DNA of 64,000 nucleotides, from contig JAQMRL010000008.1 of assembly GCA_035578175.1 (NCBI GenBank), positions 89,756,541 to 89,820,540 of the forward strand, read 5' to 3'. Source of the DNA: Catonia carolina. Its lineage: Eukaryota > Arthropoda > Insecta > Hemiptera > Achilidae. Below the pieces are notes generated by a model. The model was not told the origin of the DNA. It did no database searches and saw only the letters and a program-made list of their open reading frames with translations. A program made the translations under genes and the position numbers. Of the stretch, positions 49,494-62,095 are shown piece after piece; the stretch's first letter is position 1, and every line of letters starts with the position of its first letter.

Positions 49494-50159
49494 CCCTTTC
49501 CACTCGACTGTCGGATGTGATACGACATGATAGTATTACCATTCCATTCGTATGTCAGACCCTATCCGACTTTTTTCACAGCTGATTTTGTATGAAAATA
49601 CGCTTTCAACAAAGTTGCTGTAAAGTGCTGGCCTCTACGGGATGTTTTAAATTCTTGTAATTTTTGATAGTTGACTACTACCGATTATCGATATAAACAG
49701 AATTAATTGAATCGATGTCGCCATACCAAACTAATAAACACTAACCTAATCGTAAATGTGCATAGTTTAGTTAGCGGTATTTCGTGTCGCTTTAACATCG
49801 GTTAATGTTTTTAGGTAGTTTTAGGTAACTAATTCACACAAAAATAATATTCAGATTATTCTGCTTGTTTTTATTAGGTTTTATGTATCAATTTCTAGTT
49901 ACATAGATTATTTTATCTTAGTTTTTACAACAGCAGTGTATGTTTTGAAGTTTATATTTTAAAAGTTTTTAGATGAGAAAAACATTTTTATGTATCATTA
50001 TTAACACTAAAGTAATAACAATCATAAAAAGTATTGCATGCTCTTAAAACTAATAACAACACATTATGCGTATTATTAATGTAATAGGGTATAAACAAAT
50101 CATAAAATAAATACACGTGGAGGGGAATCACAGGGCAAACATAATACGAGTGGAAAGGG
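49494..50159. mobile_element. TTAA-flanked piggyBac-like MITE, 666 bp
   Basis: TTAA at 49490-49493 and 50160-50163, with a perfect 13-bp inverted repeat CCCTTTCCACTCG at both ends. The CCC start and TTAA duplication are classic for piggyBac. There is no transposase frame. It lies in Pur-alpha intron 4. Confidence 0.9.
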
Positions 50160-50396
50160 TTAACACATACAGAGATACTATTTGGTCACAGCTCCCAAAG
50201 AGAAGGTACGCAACATTATTTCAGTACGACTGCACAATATCCACAGTGTTTTATATACACTTTTACAACTGTTTAGTAATATTTTGTAATTTTTCATAGT
50301 TTAAGGTTGTTAATTTTGGTACAACAACAGCTTATCAACTTATTTGTACTATAATTATTTCAGATATTAGTTAGCATCATAGCAGTAGAATCCATA

Positions 50397-50776
50397 TAAA
50401 TATTTGTTTTTTGTATTTTTAATTTACCTTATACTACTTTTAAAAATTCTTCTACAAGTACTTTCGCAGTGCGCACCGCCTTTTCAGGTAATGATAATAA
50501 AAATTCTAGAATATTATGAAGATTGCATCTTCCTTTGTCAATGGTTTGATTCAAACTGTAACTATTTTAAAGTCCAATTAGATCAATTTTAAAGTCTAAA
50601 ATTAGAGTTTGATTCAAACCATTGACAAAGGAAGATGCAATCTTCATAATATTCTAGAATTTTTATTATCATTACCTGAAGAAGCGGTGTGCACCGCGAA
50701 AGTACTCATAGAAGAATTTTTAAAAGCAGTATAAGGTAAATTAAAAAGTTTTTTATACTACAAAAAACAAATATTT
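50397..50776. repeat. long inverted repeat, about 160-170 bp arms
   Basis: The left arm (about 50397-50558) and right arm (about 50605-50776) are near-perfect reverse complements, separated by about 46 bases. Matching blocks include ATTCTAGAATATTATGAAG and its complement, and the CGCAGTGCGCACCGCC region pairing with GGTGTGCACCGCG. The few mismatches and one gap of about 11 bases lie in the outer arms. It sits in Pur-alpha intron 4, so the transcript would fold into a long hairpin. Confidence 0.93.
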
Positions 50777-50992
50777 ATTTGTATTATACAAGAACAAAAA
50801 AATTGTTCAACCACTGACAATTTAAATCTCTCTCCTCGATCAACAAATGAATCTCACCCAATACATGAAATATTAGAGTATTACACCTAATTAAAAATAC
50901 CTAAGAGAAAGTCTTTAACAAACGATTGTTAGAAAAGCACAACAGTTTTTTTCTCTAAGCGGTAACACAAATAATTTAAGAATGATTCTTAC

Positions 50993-51220
50993 CTCCGAGA
51001 TGCGCATATAGATGCCTCGATTATTTTGACCGATGTCAAAATAGAAATTCTTGTTTTCAACCCGCATATGCCTACCTTCAGGCAATTCACCTTTGAAACC
51101 ACCATCATCTGTACCGAATTCTTCAAGTAGATCTGTTAAAGCATCTCGGAATTCAATCATGCCTTGGGCAGGGATGGCTATTTGCGTTCGTGGCCCTCCC
51201 CTTGTAATTGTTTGTGAAAC
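50993..51220 (-). CDS. Pur-alpha: Pur-alpha coding exon 4
   Basis: A 228-nt exon, 76 codons, with acceptor TTTGTAG before 51220 and donor GTAAGA after 50993. It encodes the second half of PUR repeat II (VSQTITRGG, then [16 protein letters not shown]) and the first half of repeat III ([19 protein letters not shown], then RGIYMRISE). The [17 protein letters not shown] pattern is the conserved beta-strand signature of PUR repeats. Phase is zero at both ends. Confidence 0.96.
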
Positions 51221-52320
51221 CTACAAATAAAACATTGAAATTAAAAATTTAAACCAACTCTGTGAATATTGCTGGACACACTTGTTATTAACATGTTTAC
51301 ATTTTTATGGCTTATTATTAATAAATCTTCATACTCAAAATATAATACAGGACATAACTACCTTTACTAATTATAATCAGTTCTTGATTAATATAATCAA
51401 GAATTATAATAATAGCATAATATAAAATAAAAAGCAAATTTTAAATATCTTAATGCACAAAATCAAGTTATTTAAACTAAAAATAAAATTTAAAAAAATG
51501 AGAAGCAATTTTCAAATAAGAGTTTTTAAATGACCTACACAGATGAATTTTCTTTGTGTTAAACAAACACCAAATAATTTAACAATGTTAATAAGTTTAC
51601 ATTTTGTTTATAACCAGAAAAAAATGCACCTCACAGTTTAAACAACAAAAACTATGTTTATATAATTGCAAAAATATATTTGAAACACCTTACTGTTTTT
51701 GTTATGCTTTAGTGTCAAAATTATCAAAGTTTAAATTTTAAATATTAACCAAATTTAAATTTTTTTAAATATTTCAAGCATTAAAAATTAAACCTTGTTT
51801 ACCCAAATCGCCGGATCAGATTTGTACACTTTTTTTAATTTAAGGTTAAAATAGACAACACTTTTAGACTATGATAGCAAGAACATAACTACAAGTATGG
51901 CAAACACTCACTTTTTATTTTGATTAAATGTACAGTTCTTGCATAGATAAATATCTTGCGATAAATTATGGCATTAAAAATGTTTTTAGTGAAGTTCAAT
52001 AGAACTTTACCAGAGTGTGACTCCAGCTGAACTATTAATGATAAAGTGTTAGCGTGTCCATGCTTCACTTAAACGTCACACGTGTTTTAAACAGAAGACA
52101 GCGGACCAATTCTTTGTTAAAAAATTATGTGAAAAGTTATTTTTGTATTTTATTAATGTCTTATATACACATTTTTAATTTTGTTACAAAATACAGTTTA
52201 TCGTAATAAATGATAACTGCTTATTTAAGGATTTAAATAAATCCCAGTGTTACGAAGTAACAGCTAACAGGGACATAACAGGGATAATTTGCTTAATGTC
52301 TTAGTCACATATTATGCTTA

Positions 52321-52391
52321 AGGATTGAGGCAGTATTCATTCTAATTAAAATTAATTAGTAACCTGTTATCATGACAACTGCCTCAATCCT
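52321..52391. repeat. 71-bp segment with 14-bp terminal inverted repeats
   Basis: AGGATTGAGGCAGT at 52321-52334 is matched exactly in inverted form at 52378-52391. It could be a tiny MITE or a chance foldback. Related words (TTAATCCTGTTATG, ATTAATTAGTAA) recur just to the right, so the area may be a decayed foldback repeat. Confidence 0.7.
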
Positions 52392-52556
52392 GTAACCATG
52401 TTATTAATCCTGTTATGTTAATTAATTAGTAATATTAATCCTATCACTGCCCTACATCAGCATTAATGCATTAAGGTTTTCCCAAGAATGCTTATAACTA
52501 ATGATTGAAATCAATAGTTGTTCTCAGCACAGTAAAATTTTAATTTTTTACATAGT

Positions 52557-53454
52557 ATTTTTTACTTTCTCTTGCCTACATGAATATATAGGAAGGAAAG
52601 TATTGTTTTTATGTCGATTTTTCGAAATCAAGTTTTCACCGGATCTACATGTTTTCAGACCCCCTGATTCCAAAAAATATGTTTTTAGCAATTGGTCTGT
52701 GTGTGAACAGAATATCTTAAGAACGGAACATCGTACGAACTTGTAACTTAAGTTACATACCACTACCGGACCCGACATGAACATTTTCATCAAAATCGGT
52801 CAACCGGAAGTAGTAGTTTATTTGTGTAATTTTTCACTTTTTTGCGATGTTCTCAAAAACCTGGTTTACTTAATTTTTTATGCTCTACAAGATAGGGTAG
52901 GCGTCATGTTTGCTGAAATTCTTGTTAAGGGTGTTTTCACGTAAAAAAAATAGTTTTTTTAAGATTATGGCTTTAATATGCATTTTAGCGCAAAATGTAT
53001 ACAATAAAAGTTGTAGAGAATTTAAAATTCTACAACTTTTATTTCAAACATTTTTTTTGTATAACGCTTAGTTTAGCAGTAATTAGCGATTTTTTGTTTT
53101 TTTCTTATGAAAACAGTTGAAAAATTGATTTTTTTTTAGATTTTGGCCTTAGAATGCATTTTACGACAAAAGTGTATATAATTAATTTTATAGGAAATAA
53201 AAAGATCTACAACTTTTATTTTAAGAATTTTTCTCTACAGAGCCTAGTTTAGTGTGAAAGTGATTTTCCGTATTTTTAAGCCGAACTGAGGTTGATTTTC
53301 ATTTTGCATCTTTCACTCATGATTAAAATAAGGTTAAGTTTTCTGAGGTTAGTTTTTTTGTTTATTTCTAATGTCTTATTACTTATGTTAGGTTTATTGT
53401 TAATTATTTGCACTGGCAAGAGAAAATTGTGTGAGTGTTTCACACCAGATTTTT
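52557..53454 (+). mobile_element. HINE-like element, copy 10
   Basis: Complete but with deletions, for example the GT tract is reduced to a few repeats. Both ends follow the family pattern, ending TTTCACACCAGATTTTT. Confidence 0.88.
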
Positions 53455-53646
53455 AATGTTATAATTTAATTTTCCAAAAAAATGTATTTTGCTAACTGAA
53501 CTGCCTCAAGAGGCCCACAAATTATCCATACCTCACCACATATTAAGCTCTAAAGCAGAGTGATAACTAATCAACCAGCAAGGCTGACTGATTTATTATT
53601 GAGAAAACATAAAATGGTCAAGTTAACAAAATTTTACAATACTTAC

Positions 53647-53765
53647 TCTTAAGAATCGACCACGGGTATTTTCTTTTAAGTCAAGATAGTAACGTCTGTT
53701 ATCTTTAACCATCATTTCCGATTTAAGTTTTCCATCTTCAGGAACGTTTTCTGGGTTTGGTGGAC
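53647..53765 (-). CDS. Pur-alpha: Pur-alpha coding exon 3
   Basis: A 119-nt exon with acceptor TTTTACCAG above 53765 and donor GTAAGT below 53647. With one base from the previous exon it encodes 40 residues, [19 protein letters not shown] followed by [19 protein letters not shown], the linker and first half of PUR repeat [18 protein letters not shown] is the expected nucleic-acid-binding beta-sheet signature. Confidence 0.96.
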
Positions 53766-53989
53766 CTGGTAAAATCAATTAAAATAATTAGTATTAAAAC
53801 ATTCAGTAATTCAAAGTTTTTCTTAAAATTTAATTTTAATCTAATTAAAATACCTGTGAAGAATATGCAAGACAATCCCGGTAACAAATTTCTTCAGGAA
53901 AAAGAATTTCATTCTTGGGTACCTATTTAAAATAGAAAACACCTGACGTGCTAACCAAATAATCAACTTATACACGGAAAAAACAAAAC

Positions 53990-54270
53990 CAAAATGGATA
54001 AAAAGGAAGTCCAACAGGACATGGAAGAGTTGAGAATTTCAAGAGAGGATCTGATTACAAAATCTGGAAAATACAAAGAGCTAATTAAAACGGACCTAAA
54101 ACTAGAAAGGAATCCAACAGGACGTATTTGGGTGAGGACAAATGCCAAAGGTCAGAACGCCTAAAAAAGATGTGGGCAAAAAGGAAAGAATAAAACAACT
54201 TACACGCTTTGGGAATAAGAAAAACCGATTACAGAATGGACTGGCTCAAAAATTGGATAAAGTAGTGAAC
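53990..54270 (+). mobile_element. LINE ORF2 C-terminal fragment
   Basis: Plus-strand translation gives MEELRISREDLITKSGKYK, and after a frame shift SERLKKMWAKRKE then a stop. Both resemble the basic tail of RTE/I-type LINE proteins in insects. It is short and broken. Confidence 0.55.
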
Positions 54271-54659
54271 CTATGAGGTTGTAGTAAAAGCAAAATTTTT
54301 TTTTTAATTTTATTAACCGATTCCACTCTTTTTATGAGAGAGTAAAGTCAAACAGTTGTGTTTGTTGAACAAAGTTTCATTTAACTGAGTATTATAGGTA
54401 CAGTACAATTTGCTGAAACCAAGGATCAACCTCCATCCATGTAGAATAAAAAAAGTCATGGACATTGAAACCAATCGCTTAGTCACATATTATGCTTAAT
54501 ATTACGATCATTCCACTAAATATTATTGACAAAAAATACAGATACAACGAAATATTGGGGAAAACTGAAAAAGTAGTCGTAAGTTTTGAAACATTCTTGC
54601 TTAATACCTTAATTCGAAAACTATGTTTTTCTTACACTACAATTTTCATCCAAAATTAA

Positions 54660-55067
54660 CACGTTCACTGTGGCCTGGGTGAAGCGAGGTTATTCGCTGT
54701 GGCTGAACCGTATTTCAATGTTAAACTTACCTGCCACATTTTTGCGGTCCCGCACACAAAAAGCGCACAAGTCTCTCGGCGCATCATATCCTCTTATTCT
54801 CTCTACAATTACAATTTTTTGTGTGTATTTTCATTCAATACATTTATTATAAATTTTTTATTTATACATTTATGTTTATGTATTTTAATATAGATAAATG
54901 TATTTGTTTGTAATTTTAAAAATACATACATAAAAGTATAAATACAATACTAGCTGAACGCAGAAAGAAAAGATTATATAACTGTATAGACGGACCATAT
55001 TTTTGTGGTGCCCGCATCCTGGGAGTGTTTAATATGCCACATAAATGTGGCAGCCGCACTGAACGTG
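54660..55067. mobile_element. TTAA-flanked MITE (piggyBac-like), 408 bp
   Basis: TTAA at 54656-54659 and 55068-55071. The ends are CACGTTCACTGTGGC and, reading inward from the right, CACGTTCAGTGCGGC. These ends closely match the 31595 element, so the two belong to one family. No transposase. Confidence 0.88.
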
Positions 55068-56281
55068 TTAACAAATATACCAAATGATTGTTTATCAATG
55101 TGGAAAGTGATTTTTACACGTTGTAGCTTGTCTACTGGCTGGCGACCCCTGTGGAACCAATGTACAAACACCACGCGCTTCATTCCTCACGCAGATTTTG
55201 GTGTACAATCAGTTTACTCTGACTTGGTACTAAATACGGCAAATACAGATGTTTTTTAAACTGCTGATCCTTTTCTAAAAGTCTTATTACGTAATGGGCA
55301 GACATCTTTGTTTCATGCAGAGAGACCACAAGCCAATAGACAAACTCTACAATCCAGCTCGCCAAGCAGACTATTAGCCTTTTCACAGGCATCGACAAAT
55401 TATCTCACCACCGATACACTTCACCAGCAGAGCAATGACTTGAATGTCTCACGAACTGCAGTTTAAAGTTTGGCGCGCTGTAGATTAATAACTATTGCCT
55501 CTAACTTAATAATATGATACATCAGTTTCATCAGAATTAAACAGATAATTTTATTTATTACTTCTATGTTTGTAGTAAGCATATGTTTATCAAACGATTT
55601 TTTCAAATAGAAGCAATGTTTTCCACTCAGCAAATCAGTTTGTAGTAAACTGTAATATGATTAACAGTCAACTCACCACACACGCGCATTTAGTATTTGC
55701 GGTGAACTAAATTCAATACTTGCGGTTTGTTCTAAATAAAAAAGAATTTGGAAAATAATGATAAAATACAACATGATAAAGATGATTATGTACGTAAAAT
55801 GTTCTGTACATCATTCCTGAATAACGTGGTTTTATTACAGTACCTACGACACATAGAGTTGCTGGTTTTAAAACTATTAGTTAAGTTAAGCGTGTTTATA
55901 AAAATAACACATTAATATGTAGATATAAATATAGTATGTACATTACTGTGTGAATGTAGGTACTATATACACGCATAGCTTAATAATTTACTAATTCAAT
56001 TTCCGTATTCGCAGCAAATTTTCAGAACCTAACCTCCATGAATACAGGGAGAGTTTACTATGGTTATTTTTTGTTTTTTATTTTATAAACTAGAAGTTAA
56101 ATAATGTACAATTATTCATTTTTGTTTTTTTTGTCTTCTCAGAAATTATTTTTATTTTAAAAGTGAGGGAGTTTGCTGGCCCTGGTGGATATTACTTAAG
56201 TTTTACTAATAGACCGTGCCAAAGTGGTTAAAAACAAATGCCCAAAATGTTTAATCTCTGTTAAATTAATAAGAAACTTAC

Positions 56282-56384
56282 CCAATGATGCATAAAAATC
56301 ACTAAACGTTGACAAGTGGTCTCTGAATTCTGCAGCCGTTGATAAAGCAAGGAAGATTTGACTCCGCCTTCCATCAGCTCCAAT
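56282..56384 (-). CDS. Pur-alpha: Pur-alpha coding exon 2
   Basis: A 103-nt exon, acceptor TTTACAG and donor GTAAGT. It encodes [20 protein letters not shown] and then [15 protein letters not shown], the helical second half of PUR repeat I. One base is left over for the next exon's first Gly codon. Confidence 0.96.
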
Positions 56385-57542
56385 CTGTAAACAAAAGTCC
56401 AAGTATTAATAATTTCAACAATATTACACTGTAGCACATTTTCTTATTTAGAGCAATAAACAAATTCTTTAAAATTATAAAACAACTGCGTAAAGTTTAT
56501 GAAATTATTAACAACTACTAAAGTTCCTTTAACTCAGAAATGTGTTTGGGATATAAAGCTAAACCAACAAAAAAAAAACTAATTGCATTGATAAAAATGT
56601 CCTTCACATCTGAAATAGTCTTTTGATGTTCAAGGCAAAAGCTGACAGATTACACCAGTGGTCACAAACTGGCAGACCGCTAACTCTAGAAACTTTTTTT
56701 TTGTATGCAGATCTTATTTTCAAGTGTTCTGTGAAATTTTTACGATTAGGCTGCGAGCAACAGGTGACGTCAACATGACATAAACCCAAGGTGTCTCTGA
56801 AGACAGTTGATACTTGCTGGTCAAATTTACAACTGCAATTAGGCTGAAAGTAACTTATGATAGTGCCATGCTACAAAATATAAAAAACTACATTTTTTGT
56901 ACACGGCCCTACAGTAGTTTGAAACTGTTGTTACATTTTATTGCTTAAACCTTTTCAAAATCAACAATATTAGTATTAAGATTGATAGTCATAGGCATGA
57001 TAGTCATATCTAAATTTTTAAAGTCAGCGAGGTAGGCCTAAGTAAAGATCTGGCCAGACCATGGCAGTCTCATCAAAATTTTTAACGGACCTTGATCAAA
57101 TTTAGTTAACTACTGGATTACACTTAAAATCTGTCTGCCTCATGGACCACTAAAACATTTTCCCAACAGAAGATACCCACATAAAATACAATATTTTCAA
57201 CGTAAATTCCCCTACCATTCGTTAAACAAAAAATCATCCACACTCCAATAACCAATCACATTTAAATTTAATGCACTTCAAGCTCTGAACAATTTTACTT
57301 GGTAACAAAATAAAAATACTAAAAATGAAGTAATAAAAAATACACAACAGACATCTTTTCATATAATTTAGAATGAGTTAACAATTTAAATATATTTCGC
57401 TGTTAATTCACACAAACTATAAAACTTTGTTTCCTACAATCCATAAAGTTTAAAAAACTAATACGAACAAACATGACAAACTTCTTCTAAATATTTCTGT
57501 AATAATTACAAAAATATTACAAGTATAATAACTTTTTTAATA

Positions 57543-57721
57543 ATTTATTTGTTTATAAAGTCGTATCAACTGCTTGGTTATCTGAGACTACGGTGGAATA
57601 TGCCACTGTAACTTGGGATTTGACTAGTGAAAGCTTCCAAACCTTGGCCGGGAATCGAATCCAGGACCTCCGCATAGTAGGCTATAACACGCTAACCTCT
57701 ATGCTACGGGGAACAGCCAAT
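57543..57721 (-). mobile_element. tRNA-derived SINE (family 4), copy 2
   Basis: Plus-strand text GGGAATCGAATCCAGGACCT is the complement of box B, and CTAACCTCTATGCTACGGGG complements box A. The tail TTTATAAAGTCGTATCAA matches the copy at 3430. Confidence 0.75.
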
Positions 57722-58729
57722 AAAGACTTTTGTTAAGATGTTTTCCAGCATTTCACCATTGACAAATGGACAAGACCAAACTTATTTTTATAAATGCAGA
57801 AGGTGTAATATTGATTATTATAACAAACTTAAATGAATTTGATTTACCTGTAAATATTTATTACAAAAACTAAATTTTGAGTGTTTTTTTCATCACTGAG
57901 GTTTTTTTTAATTTACCTCTTCTCTTTGCAGAAACATTTATGTAATTCAAATTATCAAAGTTTTTGTTAAGAAATGACATAAAGTTTACAATTTACATAC
58001 TAAAAAAATTTAGTAAATAGTTGTGGATAAACCAGGTGACAAAAGCTCCTTGAGTTTTATCACAACAAACATCCGTTCTAGTGATAATGATAACAATCAA
58101 GATTCATCGTGTGAAATTTATTCACAAGACCAGCTAGTAATTGCTGAATGACAATTAAAAACTGTACAGAATTGTAAGATCGGAATGTATAACATTCCTT
58201 TATTACGTTAAATTTCATACTAAAACACCTCTTTAGAAGAACTCACTCTAATATGATAAATTATTTAATTAAAATTGTCTAAGTTTGTTCATGCCAATGT
58301 TTTATTGCTTCCATTGTATTTTGTATAAATTCCATAACGTAATAATTGTGTACATGCAATAAAATTCATTACAAAAAAAAACTGTTAATAATATTCAGAT
58401 ATTGTTTTAATAATTACACAGTGAATAAAGATTTTAAAATATACAACACCTTTACTGCTATCACGTGCATCATTATAAATTAAAATATGCAACTCAAGTA
58501 ACAGTATGAATGCTACTTGTTCATAAATATGATGGTTTTACACACCAATACACAAGACAAAAAAGGAAATTAAAATACTAATACAATCATTTATAATATG
58601 TTACATGAACACTATCATTAGGAATTGGCAATTAATTTACAAAATATCAAGATTTTTAACAGAAATTAGTCTGATATTAATACAGTAAAAACAAATTAAA
58701 TAAATGTCAGTTTTCTTTTTTCTTTTAAT

Positions 58730-58977
58730 ACCTAATGTGTTTACATTGCAATTTGTCCTATTTTAATACAATAAGCAACCCCATTACCCAATGAGATCAG
58801 AATTATATGTATGGTCATTAAATTAAATGATGTCTTGTACAAACTCAGGCTGACCATTCCTGAGAGTATGGTTAATTAAACCCCAACCATCAAAGTACAT
58901 TGGTAACCACTGTCTAGTATTCAAATCTGTATAACAGTTAACTATCTTTTTACTATGATTTCAAACAGGAACCTTTG
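58730..58977 (-). mobile_element. tRNA-derived SINE (family 3), decayed copy 4
   Basis: It shares the body text AATAAGCAACCCCATTACCC and CCCAACCATCAAAGTACA with the other copies, but the head is largely lost. Confidence 0.7.
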
Positions 58978-59569
58978 TTCAAAGTTAATTTTTAACTACA
59001 ATTTCATCTGCTAATAGAACCACTGCTTCATTACCGTCCATGCGAGAAAATGTCAAGAGCATTTTATTTGTGGTAGCAAGTTAATTTATGTATAAAAAAA
59101 TTTTTAATTCAAAAATAATGCTTTTGGGTCATTGGATGCAATATGTATGCTAAAATTAAAACTATAGAAATCTACATTCGTTTCAGATTGAAAGTTTAAA
59201 CACTTTCGTAAAAAATATCACAATTTCCCAAAAAAACTTACATACACTATAACACCTTTCATAAAAGAAGATTTACACAAATTACTTGCACCATTTGGGA
59301 AATTAATATCCCTAGTTATGGCTTCCCTCCTAAGGATCCGTCAATTTAGTAATTCTTGTTTAATGCTAGGCATCTCGGCAACACACAAGTCCAGCTTGTG
59401 AACTCACAGATTAAACGATGTTACTTCTTTATAAATCATTGCTTGTCACGAAACCAATATAAGAATAGCAATCACTTTACTTAAAACAGTTTTATTACTT
59501 CTGTAAAGCTACTAAATTCACAATTTTACACTGTTTTATTATATTTGAAGAGAATTTCTTAAAACAAAA

Positions 59570-59650
59570 CTTTTTACTTTCTCTTGCCTATATGAATATA
59601 TAGGAAGGAAAGTATTGTTTTCATGTCGATTTTTTGAAATCGAGTTTTTT
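59570..59650 (+). mobile_element. HINE-like element, short 5' fragment
   Basis: Only the first roughly 80 bases (ACTTTCTCTTGCC end, hairpin, then CATGTCGATTTTTTGAAATC) are present before a family 4 SINE begins at 59655. Confidence 0.85.
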
Positions 59651-59654
59651 AAGT

Positions 59655-59765
59655 TTATTTAGTCGCATTAACCTGTAATAATTTTCAAACCCTAGCCAGG
59701 AATCGAACCCAGGATCATCTGCTTTGAAGGTTAATAAGCTTACTACAACAAAGTATAGTGGTAGT
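59655..59765 (-). mobile_element. tRNA-derived SINE (family 4), copy 3, shortened
   Basis: The tail and box B complement (GGAATCGAACCCAGGATCAT) are present and the middle is deleted relative to the other two copies. Confidence 0.65.
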
Positions 59766-60023
59766 AATGTATACTCTCATTAAGAATAGAAGGCACAATT
59801 CGTTAAAAAAAAAACTTTAATTAATCCATAAAAGTTTTATTTTTTAAGTAAGGAGCTTTATTTTTAACCAAGTAATTTATTTAAAAATTAAATGGAATTG
59901 CAGTAAATCCTATCAAGAACTATACTTTTCAACTTCAGTAGCCATTGTGGTGATTTCATAATAGTATTACAGTATTACTTTTTCTATAAATAACAATATG
60001 TTCCTTTTTTGCAAATTAAAAAA

Positions 60024-60930
60024 TCTGGTGTGAAACATTCACAACTTCCTCTTGCCAGTGCAAATAATTAACAATATAACCTCATTAGTAATAAAACATT
60101 AGAAACAAACAAAAATATAACCTCAATAAACATAACCTAATAATTTTAAACATGAGTGAGACAAAATGAAAATCAACCTCAGTTCTGCTTAAAAATACAG
60201 AAAATCTCTCTTTCACGCCTAAACTAGGCTCTGTACAGAAAAATGCTTAAACTAAAACTTGTAGATCTTTTAATTTCCTATAAATTTTATTATATACATT
60301 TATCGTAAAATGCATGCTAAGACTGAAATTGTAAAAAAATCAATTTTTTACATGTTTTCGTGAGAAAAACAGAAAATCGCTAATTACCACTAAACTAAGC
60401 GTTATACAAAAAATGTTTGAAATAAAAGTTGTAGGATTTTAAATTCTCTACAACTTTTATTATATACATTTTTACGCTAAAATGCATATTACAGCCGCAA
60501 TCTTTAAAAAAAATACAGTAGTTTTACGAGAAAACAGCCTCCCCAAAAATTTCAGCAGACACGACGCCTACTCTATCTTGTAAAGCATAAAAAAATGTAG
60601 TAAATGAGATGATTTTTTAAAAAAAATCGTAGAAGCCGTTTGAGAAAATCGCAAACAAAGGAAAAATGACACGAATAAACTACTACTTCCAGTGGACAGA
60701 TTTTGATGAAAATGTTCGTGTCGGGTCCTCTATTGGTACTTAACTTAAATTTCAAGTTTGTATGATGTTCCGTTCTTAAAAAATTCTGTTTACACACACC
60801 AATCACTCAAAACATGTTTTTTGTGTTCAGGGAATCTGAAAACGTGTAGATCCGGTGAAAACTCTTTTGAAAAATCGACATGAAAACAATACTTTCCTTC
60901 TTATATATTCATATAGGAAAGAGAAAGTAA
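60024..60930 (-). mobile_element. HINE-like element, copy 12
   Basis: Minus-orientation copy with both ends recognisable. The microsatellite is almost absent (CACACACC only), unlike copies 1 and 6. Confidence 0.87.
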
Positions 60931-61668
60931 AAATTTAGTATGTGAAGACATGGTAAGAAAAGACTGTATTTAACAAACAAGTTTTTGCATTAATAATGCA
61001 TTGAAAAGTTGCAATAATTCTAGTCATATTTTTAAAGCGAATAGTCTTAAAATGTTTGGCAGATTTGTTCCACTGTGGATAGTGGAATACAAACAACGTA
61101 ATAGAGCGGAACAATGTGTAATTTTTCATCATCATGCCTTCTTCTGATAAAAGTTTTCTAAGATATGTAAAATAAAACACATGGAATTATCAATTTAAAA
61201 GGCTAGTTAAGTATGTTTTCCAATTTAAATTCTCATCTATGTAAACACTAAAAAACAAATATTTTAATACTTTTGTAGAATATTTGTGTTTAAACAAATA
61301 TCTAATGTGAATATAGGAGAAAATTGGATACAATTTGTTTAGCACATTTATTCCGTTAATTGAGGTTAAAAATTAATCTTTATAATTCCATTTAAAACAC
61401 TTTATGATATTCTTTCTGTACATTTTAAAATGTTGGGCAAGCCATTTTGGAAACCAGATTATCAGAAACATATCAATAGTTTTTATGACTGCTTAGGGAA
61501 ATCAAATATTTGTACTAAAGACTATATTTGTGGGTTCTTCTTATCGTAAAATTCTTAAACCTTTTAAATCTGAACAGATTCAAGATATAAAAAAAATACA
61601 AAAGATATAAAAATACAGCTTACTGACTACAAACATTGATTTACAGAATAAGAAAAATTTCTTAAAAC

Positions 61669-62095
61669 ATTATGTCTGGAGTGTAGCATTACATGAGAGT
61701 GAAACGTGGGTGATAGGGGCTATACAAAAGATGAGGATAGAAGCTTTTGAAATGTAGTGCTGTAGGAAATTTTTAAAGATTAGGAGGGTGGACAAAATAA
61801 GTAATTTACAGGTTCTTAGGTGAGTGGATGAAAAAAGAAGTATATGGATGAATCTTACCAGAAAAAGGGATAGGCTAGTGGGGCGTATCTTAAGACATCC
61901 AAGTATTAGGCTATCAATAATGGAGGGTAATATTGAGGGAGTAAATTGTAGGACGAGGTAAAGATTAGAATATATAAAGCAAATTACAAAAAATGTAGTG
62001 TGTTATAGGTATGTAGATTTGAAATGAGATGTGAACGATAGAACAGCTTGGAGAACTGCATCAAACCAGTCGAGAGACTGATGACAAAAAAAAAC
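61669..62095 (+). mobile_element. LINE reverse-transcriptase 3' remnant
   Basis: Plus-strand translation in pieces gives ALHESETWVIG, IEAFEM.CCRKFLKI, LVGRILRHPS and [15 protein letters not shown], the pattern of the region after the RT domain and the tail in LINEs of the kind common in insects. It ends ACTGATGAC plus an A-run. Stops and frame shifts show decay. It ends 30 bases from the Pur-alpha exon 1 splice donor. Confidence 0.75.

Larger units (their letters stand above)
47088..50992 (-). other. Pur-alpha intron 4
   Basis: The intron of about 3.9 kb holds a family 2 SINE (49168-49322), a piggyBac-like MITE (49494-50159) and a long inverted repeat (50397-50776). The stretch 47160-48110 includes GC-richer patches at both ends that I could not identify; 48240-49160 shows nothing. 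Confidence 0.85.
51221..53646 (-). other. Pur-alpha intron 3
   Basis: The intron of about 2.4 kb contains HINE-like copy 10 (52557-53454) and a small inverted repeat at 52321-52391. The remaining sequence is AT-rich with nothing recognised. Confidence 0.85.
53766..56281 (-). other. Pur-alpha intron 2
   Basis: The intron of about 2.5 kb contains a LINE tail fragment (53990-54270) and a TTAA-flanked MITE (54660-55067). From 55080 to 56281 nothing was recognised. Confidence 0.85.
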
